DNA of 54,394 nt. It comes from CAYZPB01 sp964568525. Lineage in GTDB: Bacteria; Bacillota; Bacilli; Tepidibacillales; Tepidibacillaceae. This document shows positions 35,053 to 43,741 of this stretch, in pieces; position 1 is the stretch's first letter; the number at the start of each line of letters is the position of its first letter. Under the pieces are notes generated by a model. That model had not been told where the DNA came from, did not search any database, and saw nothing but the letters and a program-made list of their open reading frames with translations. Both the position numbers and the translations under genes were made by a program. The DNA lies in NCBI GenBank assembly GCA_964568525.1, contig CAZMPM010000005.1, positions 1 to 54,394 of the forward strand, in the 5' to 3' direction.

Positions 35053-36273
35053 CTATTTTACTAAATAGGTCCATGGACTAACCGGCTTATTATCAGCTCG
35101 TACTTCAAAATGTAAATGCGGACCAGTTGAACGGCCGGTTGAGCCAACCTCGGCAATCTTATCACCGCGAGCTACCGCCTGTCCTACCTTCACCATAATT
35201 CCACCGTTACGAATATGACCGTACAAAGTCCAAATACCGCTACCATGGTCAATCATTACCGTATTACCATAGCCGCTGACATATGATGCCAAGATAACCA
35301 CACCGTCAGCTGCTGCCAGAATATCAGCGCCAAACAGGCTTGCTCCATTGGCAGTTGGTCGTCCAATATCGATGCCGGTATGTCCCGTCCGAACTCCGGT
35401 AAACGGATCGGTTCGGACACCATATTCAGAGGTGACCCTTGTACTTTCTGGAACCGGCCAGACAAACTTACCGCCACCAAATTGCAACAGTCTTTTCTGA
35501 TTAATTAATTTCGATTGTTCAGCTGCAAGCGCCATAATAATCTTTTCTTCCTCAGCATTGGCGCCATTGAGCTCTTCAGCTTTAATCTTTAGTTCAGCCA
35601 TCTGATAATTACGTTTTTCTTTCTTAGCATTGAGTGAAGCTTTTAACTCAGCAGTCTCAGTAAAAAGTTCCTCAAGACTAACCAGGTACGTATCTATCTG
35701 AAGTTTGCGATCGGCAATGATATTTTTATCACGAATGTTTTCATCAAGAATCGTTTTATCTTGCTCGACAATCTTTTGCATTGTGTTAAAACGCATAACA
35801 AAATCATTAAAACTTGTTGAATTAAGTAGTAACTCGATATAACCTACTGAACCATTTTTATACATTAACCGGACACGAGTTTTCAGCAATTCATCACGTT
35901 CAGCTACTCTTGCCTCAGCATCTTCTAACTCGATAGCGGCAGCCTTAGCCTGAACAGTGGTGTCTGATATTTTCTTCTCCAGTGAAAACAACTTATTTTC
36001 CGATGCAGTAATCTCTTTGTTAATCGTCTCAAGCTCCTTGCGGATAGTATTCTGATCTTTTTTAACATTAGAAATTTGCTGTTGAATCGCATTCTGTGCC
36101 TTCTGTGCAGCCTCTTTTTGCTTCTGTAACTCTTGAATCTCTTTATCCAGCCGGTCCCATTCGGCAGAACCGGTAGCCAGAACAGTAGCAGGAAACATTG
36201 ACAACATTAAAATAACCGCAAGAATCAAAACTATGAATGTATATGTAACCTTTTTAAGTTGTATTGTAACCAA
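35053..36273 (-). CDS. EnvC/PcsB-like coiled-coil M23 hydrolase
   Basis: About 406 residues. An export signal (about 7-34) is followed by long coiled coils (about 38-260, WDRLDKEIQELQKQKEAAQK) and a LytM/M23 domain (about 285-405) with zinc ligands in GHTGIDIG and HLHFEVR; the VMIDHG and YGHI segments are present. The layout matches EnvC/PcsB-type proteins activated by FtsEX. Its position directly after ftsE-ftsX supports it as the FtsEX effector that opens septal peptidoglycan. The start is uncertain: the in-frame TTG at 36273 directly abuts AAAGGAG with no spacing, and no ATG or GTG lies between it and the signal peptide. Confidence 0.9.
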   Translation of the reverse strand: MVTIQLKKVTYTFIVLILAVILMLSMFPATVLATGSAEWDRLDKEIQELQKQKEAAQKAQNAIQQQISNVKKDQNTIRKELETINKEITASENKLFSLEKKISDTTVQAKAAAIELEDAEARVAERDELLKTRVRLMYKNGSVGYIELLLNSTSFNDFVMRFNTMQKIVEQDKTILDENIRDKNIIADRKLQIDTYLVSLEELFTETAELKASLNAKKEKRNYQMAELKIKAEELNGANAEEEKIIMALAAEQSKLINQKRLLQFGGGKFVWPVPESTRVTSEYGVRTDPFTGVRTGHTGIDIGRPTANGASLFGADILAAADGVVILASYVSGYGNTVMIDHGSGIWTLYGHIRNGGIMVKVGQAVARGDKIAEVGSTGRSTGPHLHFEVRADNKPVSPWTYLVK

Positions 36274-36296
36274 CTCCTTTCCAAATCAGTATTTCC

Positions 36297-37190
36297 TTAT
36301 ATTTTCAGGAAACGCCGGACCGAAACTAAACTTCCCCAAATGCCAATAAATGCTCCAATACCCAATAACACGAGGCCTACCTGCAATGCAAGCGGATAGA
36401 AGGACATTAGATTGATAAAGGCTAACGATAAATCGCTACTCATTCTTCCCAACAATATGTAATAACCACCTAGGACAAGAATGATTGGTAGAATCGCACC
36501 AAAAACACCAAGTAACAGCCCCTCAATAAAGAAAGGCCAGCGTATGTACGAATTTGTCGCGCCCACGAGTTTCTGTAGTTCAATCTCTTTGCTCCGCATA
36601 GTAATTGTAATTTTAATTGTATTAGAGATGAGATACATCGCTGTAATCGCCAATCCGATAATAAAAATAATTCCGATATTGCGAACCCAAGTTGTTATCG
36701 TAAAAAGCTTCTCAACATAACCCTCACCATAATCTACTGTAAAAACATTTTCAATGCTACTAATCTGCTCGGCAACAGCTTTAGTATCTTGCGGACTGAC
36801 AACTCTAACTGTAAACATGTTATAGAGCGGATTCTCATTTTCTAAACCCTCTAGTAGATAGCCTTGATCGCCCAGGCGATTCTTTAAATCGACCAGCGCA
36901 GCTTCCTTCGAAAGATAAGTTACACTTTCAACTCCAGAAATAGCGCTGATTGCAGTCTTCATTGCAGCGACGCTTCCTGCATCAGCCTCATTTTTAATCT
37001 CAACAACAATCTCTACCTGGTCTTCTATCTCATTAACTAGATGATTAACGTTCATTGCCAAGACCAGCACTACACCCAAAATTAGAAGCGTTAGTGATAC
37101 GGCACTGATTGCCGAAAAAGTCATCGATCCATTTCTTCTCATGTTCCTTACGCCATCTCGTAAATGGCGCTTAAATGTTATACTACGCAT
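36297..37190 (-). CDS. ftsX: Cell division protein FtsX
   Basis: 297 residues from the ATG at 37190, eight bases after AAGGCGG in the end of ftsE; upstream in-frame ATGs lie within ftsE. The topology is that of FtsX: a cytoplasmic start (RHLRDGVRNMRRNGSMTF), a first helix at about 23-43, a large outer domain (about 45-155) and three helices near the C-terminus. It is the membrane partner of the ATPase FtsE and transmits its signal to a peptidoglycan hydrolase, probably the next gene. Confidence 0.96.
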   Translation of the reverse strand: MRSITFKRHLRDGVRNMRRNGSMTFSAISAVSLTLLILGVVLVLAMNVNHLVNEIEDQVEIVVEIKNEADAGSVAAMKTAISAISGVESVTYLSKEAALVDLKNRLGDQGYLLEGLENENPLYNMFTVRVVSPQDTKAVAEQISSIENVFTVDYGEGYVEKLFTITTWVRNIGIIFIIGLAITAMYLISNTIKITITMRSKEIELQKLVGATNSYIRWPFFIEGLLLGVFGAILPIILVLGGYYILLGRMSSDLSLAFINLMSFYPLALQVGLVLLGIGAFIGIWGSLVSVRRFLKI

Positions 37191-37866
37191 GTTCATATCC
37201 GCCTTGTATTTCATCGCGGACAACTTGACCGCGATCAATTTCTATTACACGTTTTTTCATTCGGTTAACAATCTCTTTATTATGCGTTGCCATTACAACC
37301 GTCGTTCCCGCAAGATTAATTCTCTCTAGTACATTCATAATCTCCCAGGCATTTAATGGATCAAGATTCCCCGTCGGTTCATCGGCAATCAAAAGCGCCG
37401 GTTGATTAATCAATGCGCGGGCAATTGCTACGCGTTGTTGTTCGCCACCGGATAACTGATTAGGAAAAGCATCTTTTTTACCACGCAGCCCCACCATATC
37501 CAGCACATCCGGCACTATCTTCTCAATCTCCTCCGCTGTCTTTTCCAGAACCTCCATTGCAAAAGCAATATTCTCAGCAACTGTAAGGGTTGGTAACAGG
37601 CGATAATCCTGAAAGACGACTCCGATATTGCGCCGCAACTCGGCTACTTGTTTGCTTTTAAGCCGCTCAAGATTTACGCCATTAACAAAAACCTGTCCTT
37701 TAGTCGGCCGCTCTTCACGATAGATTAACTTAATAAATGTCGATTTCCCGGCGCCACTTGGACCAACTATATAAACGAAGTCACCGCATTCAATGTGAAT
37801 GTTAAACCCATTAAGCGCAATTACGCCATTGGGGTATCTCTTCCATACATCATACATTCTAATCAT
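37183..37866 (-). CDS. ftsE: Cell division ATP-binding protein FtsE
   Basis: 227 residues. An ABC ATPase with Walker A GPSGAGKS (35-42), signature LSGGEQQR (138-145) and Walker B ALLIADEP (157-164). Length and the N-terminal pattern MIRMYDVWKRYPNGVIAL match FtsE. The start is nine bases after GGAG. It heads ftsE-ftsX-hydrolase and overlaps ftsX by eight bases. Confidence 0.97.
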   Translation of the reverse strand: MIRMYDVWKRYPNGVIALNGFNIHIECGDFVYIVGPSGAGKSTFIKLIYREERPTKGQVFVNGVNLERLKSKQVAELRRNIGVVFQDYRLLPTLTVAENIAFAMEVLEKTAEEIEKIVPDVLDMVGLRGKKDAFPNQLSGGEQQRVAIARALINQPALLIADEPTGNLDPLNAWEIMNVLERINLAGTTVVMATHNKEIVNRMKKRVIEIDRGQVVRDEIQGGYEHA

Positions 37867-37907
37867 CGAATCACACTCCGTCGCTGCAAAATTCTGCTCT
37901 TTCTATA

Positions 37908-37936
37908 ATTTTACTATTGATTAATATTAAGCGCAA
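37908..37936 (-). promoter_or_regulatory. Promoter of ftsEX
   Basis: On the minus strand TTGCGC (37931-37936), a 17-base spacer and TAAAAT (37908-37913), about 42 bases before the ftsE start. Confidence 0.6.
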
Positions 37937-37952
37937 CCGCAGAAATGCCAGT

Positions 37953-38495
37953 TTAAAACAATTTCAGCTGCGGATAAGTCCTCTTAATCCTAACAACTAT
38001 CCAGGCTGCAAGAAAAGCTTTTAGCAGATCGCCCGGAATAAAAATCAGATTGCCAAGTACCGCCGCTAATAAACCAACATCCGTAACCAACACAAAATAA
38101 GCGATGCCGAACACATAAACCACAATAATTCCGATCAAAATATTCGCTACAAACAATGACGTAACGCGTAATTTATTCCAATACCGCTCCACAAAGAGTC
38201 CAAGCAGAAACGCCGCAATCGGCCAACTAAAAATGTAACCACCGGTCGGGCCAAACAAGATTGCAATACCGCCGCGCCCGCCGCTTAAAACCGGCAATCC
38301 GATTGCCACTAACAATATAAAAAGCAGCATACTGATGCTACCAACACGTTTGCCAAGTAATCCACCTGCCAACATTACACCGAATGTCTGCAAGGTAATC
38401 GGAACGCCAAGCGGCATCGGTATCGGCGGCAAAAGGCCAAGCACTGCCATAATCCCCGCAAATAATGCGGCATATACCATTTCTCGAGTTTTCAT
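37953..38495 (-). CDS. bioY: Biotin transporter BioY (ECF-type S component)
   Basis: 180 residues with about six membrane helices. Family features: ALFAGIMAVLGLLPPIPMPL and PITLQTFGVMLAGGLLGKRV at the N-terminus, the glycine-rich GGRGGIAILFGPTGGYIFSW loop, and a C-terminal helix ending in a basic tail. It binds biotin and works with the shared EcfAA'T energising module, whose genes are not seen here. It begins 15 bases after the glycosidase gene, seven bases past AGGAG. Confidence 0.95.
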   Translation of the reverse strand: MKTREMVYAALFAGIMAVLGLLPPIPMPLGVPITLQTFGVMLAGGLLGKRVGSISMLLFILLVAIGLPVLSGGRGGIAILFGPTGGYIFSWPIAAFLLGLFVERYWNKLRVTSLFVANILIGIIVVYVFGIAYFVLVTDVGLLAAVLGNLIFIPGDLLKAFLAAWIVVRIKRTYPQLKLF

Positions 38496-38509
38496 CAGTA
38501 GGCTCCTAT

Positions 38510-39586
38510 CTATGGCAATATAACTAAATTTGTCGTGACTAGCCGTTCAGTACCGCTGGACGGTTTATTAAGAATCTTGCCATCATAATAAAAAGCACTT
38601 GATCCTCCGCCATCTAAATTATAAGCATTTTTTATTTTAAAACTTAACAGCTTATCTTGAACCTCAGCTAACGTAACCCCTTCGCTCCAGCCTGATCTAC
38701 GCCCATCAATAACAATAATCAGAATGTCATCATTAGAAAAACTGCCGATAATAGTTCTCGGCTCTTTAGCGCTAGCCCATTTTGCCGGAATGGCAACCTT
38801 CTTACCATCCTTCAGTAAAGTAGGCGAAAAGCTGGCACCCTGTTTGATGCGATCCGCAACCACTTCAGCAGCGGTTTTATATTTCTTACTAACTAATTTA
38901 CCACTCGAATTAAAACCTACGAACGTTAAAGATTCTTCGGTGGAAAATTGCATTACTTTGCCATCAACAACCGTTAATCCAAGCGGTTGCAGCTTCCCAC
39001 TACCTATGCTCATGAAACCACCTGCGTTAATTGCTAATATTCCACCCTTTCTCTGGGCAGCATTACTAGTTTTCTCACCCTTGCTGATCAGTTGATCCTC
39101 TGCCAAAACAATATTTAATGCCCGTGAAGTATAAGGAGTTATTTTTGCCATATAGCCACGATAATCTACGCCGTCTAGCGTATAGATTTTTATTGCTGAA
39201 TTAGTTCCTTTATGCGTAGCGATTGGAGCACCCAACAAGTTAGACAAAACCTGCTCCAGAACGATATCCGATTGAGTCTTTTGTGATGCGCTCGATGCAA
39301 TAATACTATCGACATTCTCCAGATAAGATTTGTAGGCATTACTGTCATTAGTAGCATTCACAAACATATTGTAAACCTCTAATTGTGATTCCTTTGCATA
39401 AACGTTTGCTGACACAAGACTTTCGCCGGTTAAATCAATCTGCTCCCAGAAATTATTGATGCTGGTGAATGAAGGATCTTCCGCTTCGTTCGCCACATTT
39501 ATCACATAGGTAGAAACGCCCATCCCAACAACCGGCGCGATTAACAAAACGGCAAAAATACTAATAATCCTACCTAGACGCCGCAT
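38510..39586 (-). CDS. Phosphodiester glycosidase family (NAGPA) exported protein
   Basis: 358 residues. An N-terminal membrane helix or uncleaved signal (about 6-28) precedes an unassigned helical part (to about 130) and a NAGPA domain (about 150-358). The domain carries GGILAINAGGF, EPRTIIGSFSNDDILIIVID, GRRSGWSEGVTLAE and YNLDGGGSSAFYYDGKIL, the hallmark segments of the family. Relatives remove GlcNAc from phosphodiesters or act on wall and exopolymer glycans. The start overlaps the preceding coiled-coil gene by 17 bases behind GAGAGG, so the two are coupled; bioY follows closely but looks functionally unrelated. Confidence 0.88.
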   Translation of the reverse strand: MRRLGRIISIFAVLLIAPVVGMGVSTYVINVANEAEDPSFTSINNFWEQIDLTGESLVSANVYAKESQLEVYNMFVNATNDSNAYKSYLENVDSIIASSASQKTQSDIVLEQVLSNLLGAPIATHKGTNSAIKIYTLDGVDYRGYMAKITPYTSRALNIVLAEDQLISKGEKTSNAAQRKGGILAINAGGFMSIGSGKLQPLGLTVVDGKVMQFSTEESLTFVGFNSSGKLVSKKYKTAAEVVADRIKQGASFSPTLLKDGKKVAIPAKWASAKEPRTIIGSFSNDDILIIVIDGRRSGWSEGVTLAEVQDKLLSFKIKNAYNLDGGGSSAFYYDGKILNKPSSGTERLVTTNLVILP

Positions 39587-39992
39587 CTTGTAACCTCTCT
39601 ATTGCTTTCTGTAATTCACGAAGTTGAGCATTCAATTCGTTAATCCGCTTTTCTAACGCCACCTTATTCGTATCTGTACCATCAATCAACTCACCAGTAG
39701 TCGTAAGCATCTGACTGATTCTCAACAGCTCATCTTCTAACTTATTAACCTCATCATTGATTAAACTAATGCTTGGTTGTAGCTTAACAATTTCCTGTTC
39801 AATTTTTGAATCGATATATGCCATATTTTTTATATTCGTCTGATGCGCAAACCAATACCCAGCAAAAAACAAGCCTCCCCACAGAACAACAATAGAGGCT
39901 ATTATAATTATTGACCTTTTATCAATTGTCCGCTGTTTCTTTCTTCTTAAACCAACCGATAAATCATTAGGCAAATCATTCAACGCAGTCAT
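39570..39992 (-). CDS. Single-pass membrane protein with outer coiled coil
   Basis: 140 residues. A basic cytoplasmic start (LRRKKQRTIDKRS), one membrane helix at about 27-49 (IIIIASIVVLWGGLFFAGYW), then an extracytoplasmic coiled coil (about 60-138, INDEVNKLEDELLRISQML, LEKRINELNAQLRELQKAIE). No enzyme motif or family is recognised. Overlap with the NAGPA gene suggests a partner or membrane scaffold for that enzyme, by context only. Confidence 0.7.
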   Translation of the reverse strand: MTALNDLPNDLSVGLRRKKQRTIDKRSIIIIASIVVLWGGLFFAGYWFAHQTNIKNMAYIDSKIEQEIVKLQPSISLINDEVNKLEDELLRISQMLTTTGELIDGTDTNKVALEKRINELNAQLRELQKAIERLQDAASR

Positions 39993-40013
39993 CTCCTTTA
40001 ACCATGATGCTTC

Positions 40014-40019
40014 ATTATA
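40014..40019 (-). promoter_or_regulatory. -10 element upstream of the coiled-coil/NAGPA/bioY unit
   Basis: A perfect TATAAT on the minus strand in the gap after argH, followed by AAAGGAG before the coiled-coil gene. No convincing -35 and no argH terminator are seen, so read-through from the arg operon is possible. Confidence 0.4.
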
Positions 40020-40065
40020 TCCCTATACCGCTATCTTACTATAAAACATCTTAGCAGACAAAGGA

Positions 40066-41466
40066 CTAAATGAAGAAATCAACAAGTTCAAGCAGTTTGG
40101 ACTGCGCCTCCATGATATTTCTTTGTGATGCAATACTGCTAGTCCCGCCATAAGACTCGCGCGCCTCAACTACATTGATCGGTAATAATTTATTATAGAT
40201 GTCCTCCTCGATCAGCGTTGAAAACTTCTTAAACTCCACTAAATCCAGATTAAGTAGAAATTTACCCTGTTCAATCGCATACAAAACTGTTTTGCCAACT
40301 ATTTCGTGAGCATCGCGGAACGGAATTCCTTTACCAACCAGATAATCTGCGTAATCGGTCGCATTAGAAAAATCCTGCTCAACCGCCTGACGCATCCGTG
40401 CCTTATTAATGCTCAGCGTCTCAATCATGCCCTTAACAAGAATCAGTGAAGTAGAAAGCGTATCGATCGTATCGAATAATCCTTCCTTATCTTCCTGCAT
40501 ATCTTTATTATAGGTGAGCGGCAAGCCCTTCAAGGTCGTTAGTAGCGCGAATAGATTACCATAGACACGTCCAGTTTTGCCACGGACTAACTCCGCAACA
40601 TCGGGATTCTTTTTCTGCGGCATAATTGAACTACCGGTACAATAGGCATCGTCCAGTTCAACGAAATTAAACTCACTACTGCTCCAAATAATGAGCTCCT
40701 CGGAAATCCGCGAGAGATGCATCATAATAATTGACGCATTAGCATGGAACTCGACCAGATAGTCGCGGTCACTTACCGCATCCATACTATTACGATAAAC
40801 CTCGGCAAAACCGAGCTGTTCCGCAACATACTGCCGATCAATCGGAAAGCTCGTCCCCGCAAGTGCGCCTGCACCTAACGGCATCAGATCAATCCGCTTC
40901 CAGTTATCTTGCAAACGCTCGAGATCGCGTAGAAACATCTCCGCATAGGCCATCATATGGTGCGAGAATAGAATCGGTTGCGCTCTCTGCAGATGAGTAT
41001 ATCCCGGCATCAGCACATGCGTATTGTCGTCGGCTTTTGTAAGGAAGGCCCTGATCAAATCGGCCAGATGAAAAGCCAGCTGCTTAACCTGCCGCTTCAT
41101 GTAAAGATGCATATCAAGTGCCACCTGATCATTACGGCTCCGAGCGGTATGCAGTTTGCCGCCGACCGGCCCAATCAGCTTAATCAACCGTCTCTCAATA
41201 TTCATATGAATATCCTCAAGCTCTACGGAAAATTGGAACTGATTATTAACTATCTCCTGCTCAATCTGTCTCAGCCCAGCAATAATCTGCTCAGCCTCAA
41301 CCTGCTCAATAATCCCTTGGCGTGCTAGCATTCGTGCATGGGCAATACTTCCGGCAATATCCTCTTTTGCCAACCGATAGTCAAAATCAATCGATGCGGT
41401 AAACGCTTCTACTAATTGGTCTGTTGTCTTGGTAAATCTTCCACCCCAGGGTTTCTCACTACCCAT
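40066..41466 (-). CDS. argH: Argininosuccinate lyase
   Basis: 466 residues. It splits argininosuccinate into arginine and fumarate, the last step of arginine synthesis. Family motifs: KPWGGRFTKTTDQLVEAFTA, TARSRNDQVALDMHLY, GYTHLQRAQPILFSHH, and the mobile signature loop GSSIMPQKKNPDVAEL with its catalytic Ser. The start lies one base after argG, with AGAGGG upstream. It is the last gene of argCJBDFGH. Confidence 0.98.
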   Translation of the reverse strand: MGSEKPWGGRFTKTTDQLVEAFTASIDFDYRLAKEDIAGSIAHARMLARQGIIEQVEAEQIIAGLRQIEQEIVNNQFQFSVELEDIHMNIERRLIKLIGPVGGKLHTARSRNDQVALDMHLYMKRQVKQLAFHLADLIRAFLTKADDNTHVLMPGYTHLQRAQPILFSHHMMAYAEMFLRDLERLQDNWKRIDLMPLGAGALAGTSFPIDRQYVAEQLGFAEVYRNSMDAVSDRDYLVEFHANASIIMMHLSRISEELIIWSSSEFNFVELDDAYCTGSSIMPQKKNPDVAELVRGKTGRVYGNLFALLTTLKGLPLTYNKDMQEDKEGLFDTIDTLSTSLILVKGMIETLSINKARMRQAVEQDFSNATDYADYLVGKGIPFRDAHEIVGKTVLYAIEQGKFLLNLDLVEFKKFSTLIEEDIYNKLLPINVVEARESYGGTSSIASQRNIMEAQSKLLELVDFFI

Positions 41467-41467
41467 C

Positions 41468-42667
41468 TCATTTCCCTCTTTTCACCTCTGCATAAGTCTT
41501 CGTCTGTAGACCCCACAGCTTAATAAAGCCAACGGCAGCTTTATGATCGAATTGGTCATTAGCATCGTAAGTTGCTAACTCATAAGAATAAATCGAATTG
41601 TCCGATTTTCTACCAACAACAATCGCATGCCCTTTAAATAGCTTTAATCTAATTGTACCAGTAACATCCTGCTGTGTCGCCTCAACAAAAGAAAAAAGTC
41701 CTGCCATCAGCGGTGAATACCACTGACCTTCATAAATCATATCGGCAATCTTCTGTTCAATGACCGGTTTAAAGTGCATCAAATCTCGCGTTTGCACTAA
41801 ACTCTCTAACGCCTTATGCGCCGTAATCAGCACTGCTGCAGCGGGGATTTCGTAAACCTCGCGCGACTTAATCCCAACTAGTCGGTTCTCAATCATGTCG
41901 AGGCGGCCAATCCCGTGTTTGCCGGCGATTTTGTTTAGTTTTAATATGAGTTTCGCTAAGGACATTGTTTCGCAATTTAGCGCAACCGGTTTCCCCTTAA
42001 CAAAATCAATCTCAATCTCATCAGCCTGATTCGGCGTATCCGCAAGTGATGCGGTAAGCTCATACGCTTCTTCCGGCGGCTCTACCCACGGATTTTCCAG
42101 TACTCCCGCTTCACAAGCTCTGCCCCACATGTTCATGTCGATACTATATGGCTTATCCAGATTTACCGGAATAGGTACATTATTTTTTTCAGCGTAAGCT
42201 ATCTGCTCATCTCGGCTCATTCCCCATTCACGCACCGGTGCCACAATCTTTAGCTCTGGCGCCAGCGCCGCAAAAGAAACATCGAATCTCACCTGATCAT
42301 TCCCTTTACCAGTGCAACCGTGGGCAACCGCAACTGCACCGGCTTGTTTTGCAATATCGACAAGCAACTTAACGATTAGCGGCCGCGATAACGCAGATAC
42401 TACCGGATACTGCCCTTCGTATAAGGCATTTGCTTTTAAAGCCGGCAGAATATATTCATCTGCGAATACCTCCGTCGCGTCAATCATATGCGATTCGATT
42501 GCACCAAGATCAAGAGCTTTCTGCTTAGTAAACTCCAAATCCTTACCTTCGCCAACATCGATTGCCACCGCTATTACGTCGTAATTATAATTATCCTGTA
42601 ACCATTTAATTGCTACAGAAGTGTCCAAACCACCAGAATACGCTAACACAATCTTCTCTTTGCTCAA
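41468..42667 (-). CDS. argG: Argininosuccinate synthase
   Basis: 399 residues from a TTG at 42667, eight bases after AAGGAGG. It joins citrulline and aspartate with ATP. The N-terminal ATP pyrophosphatase loop LAYSGGLDTSVAIKWL, the AHGCTGKGNDQVRFD segment and SIDMNMWGRACEAG are intact. A 94-base gap separates it from argF, with no promoter or terminator I can support. Confidence 0.98.
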   Translation of the reverse strand: MSKEKIVLAYSGGLDTSVAIKWLQDNYNYDVIAVAIDVGEGKDLEFTKQKALDLGAIESHMIDATEVFADEYILPALKANALYEGQYPVVSALSRPLIVKLLVDIAKQAGAVAVAHGCTGKGNDQVRFDVSFAALAPELKIVAPVREWGMSRDEQIAYAEKNNVPIPVNLDKPYSIDMNMWGRACEAGVLENPWVEPPEEAYELTASLADTPNQADEIEIDFVKGKPVALNCETMSLAKLILKLNKIAGKHGIGRLDMIENRLVGIKSREVYEIPAAAVLITAHKALESLVQTRDLMHFKPVIEQKIADMIYEGQWYSPLMAGLFSFVEATQQDVTGTIRLKLFKGHAIVVGRKSDNSIYSYELATYDANDQFDHKAAVGFIKLWGLQTKTYAEVKRGK

Positions 42668-42761
42668 TGAAATATCCTCCTTATAATTATCCTATTTTGT
42701 GCATTTTTATACATCAATCGCCTAAAATTAAGACTTTCCTCGAGTCCCGCTGTCGCCTTGC

Positions 42762-43727
42762 TTATGTTAATAATTTTACCAGTATCGCCTTATGGGCGTG
42801 TAGCCTATTCTCTGCTTCATCAAATACTACTGAATGTTCCCCATCAATTACTTCGGCAGTTACCTCTTGCCCGCGGTGTGCCGGCAGACAGTGCATGAAG
42901 GTGTAATCCTTCTTCGCTAACTTCACCAGCTTCTCATTCACCTGATAATCCTTAAAATCCTGCACCCGTTTGTCGCTCTCGCTCTCAAATCCCATACTGC
43001 ACCATACATCCGTATAAACGATATCGGCATCCTTTACAGCGTTCTCCACATCCGGAGTGATTGTTACCTTACCCCCATGTTCTTCGGCAAGTAGCAATGC
43101 TTTCATTGTGACCGCGCTATCCGGTGCGTAGCCTGCCGGTGTTGCCACCGTTATCTCCATTCCCAGTTTCGCTCCGGCTATCATTAACGAGTGCGCTACA
43201 TTGTTGCCATCGCCGACATAGGTTAGCTTGACGCCTTTCCACTTCCCTTTTTTCTCGTAAATCGTGAGTAGGTCAGCGATAATCTGTGTCGGATGATATA
43301 AATCGGACAGTGCGTTGATCACTGGAACTGTTGCATTCTCTGCTAACTCAACTAAATTATCATGACTGCTTGTTCTTAAGAGAATTACATCCACATAGCG
43401 CGATAAAGTCTGTGCCGTGTCGGCAACCGTTTCGCCCCGATTTAGTTGGAGGTCCTCTTTGTTAAGGAAGAGTGCGTGACCACCCAACTGAAACATCCCT
43501 ACCTCAAAGCTTACTCTTGTTCTTGTTGATGCCTTCTCAAAAATCATTCCCAAGGTTTTACCCCCAAGGGGAGCATACGTCACATTATTCTTCTGATAAT
43601 TTTTTAATTTGTGGGCGAGCATTACCAACTCTTCAATTTCCGTCGCGCTATAATCTAATAGCGTCAAGAAATCCCGCTTTTTATATGTGCTGTAACTTGG
43701 TGTAATACTTACAGCTTTAGTTAACAT
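42762..43727 (-). CDS. argF: Ornithine carbamoyltransferase
   Basis: 321 residues from the ATG at 43727, eight bases after AAGGAGG. It makes citrulline from ornithine and carbamoyl phosphate. The carbamoyl phosphate loop EKASTRTRVSFEVG, the LLRTSSH region, DLYHPTQIIAD and the ornithine-binding MHCLPAHRGQEV are present; HCLP distinguishes it from aspartate carbamoyltransferase. Carbamoyl phosphate synthase genes are not in the operon. Confidence 0.97.
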   Translation of the reverse strand: MLTKAVSITPSYSTYKKRDFLTLLDYSATEIEELVMLAHKLKNYQKNNVTYAPLGGKTLGMIFEKASTRTRVSFEVGMFQLGGHALFLNKEDLQLNRGETVADTAQTLSRYVDVILLRTSSHDNLVELAENATVPVINALSDLYHPTQIIADLLTIYEKKGKWKGVKLTYVGDGNNVAHSLMIAGAKLGMEITVATPAGYAPDSAVTMKALLLAEEHGGKVTITPDVENAVKDADIVYTDVWCSMGFESESDKRVQDFKDYQVNEKLVKLAKKDYTFMHCLPAHRGQEVTAEVIDGEHSVVFDEAENRLHAHKAILVKLLT

Positions 43728-43741
43728 TTTTTTCTCCTCCT

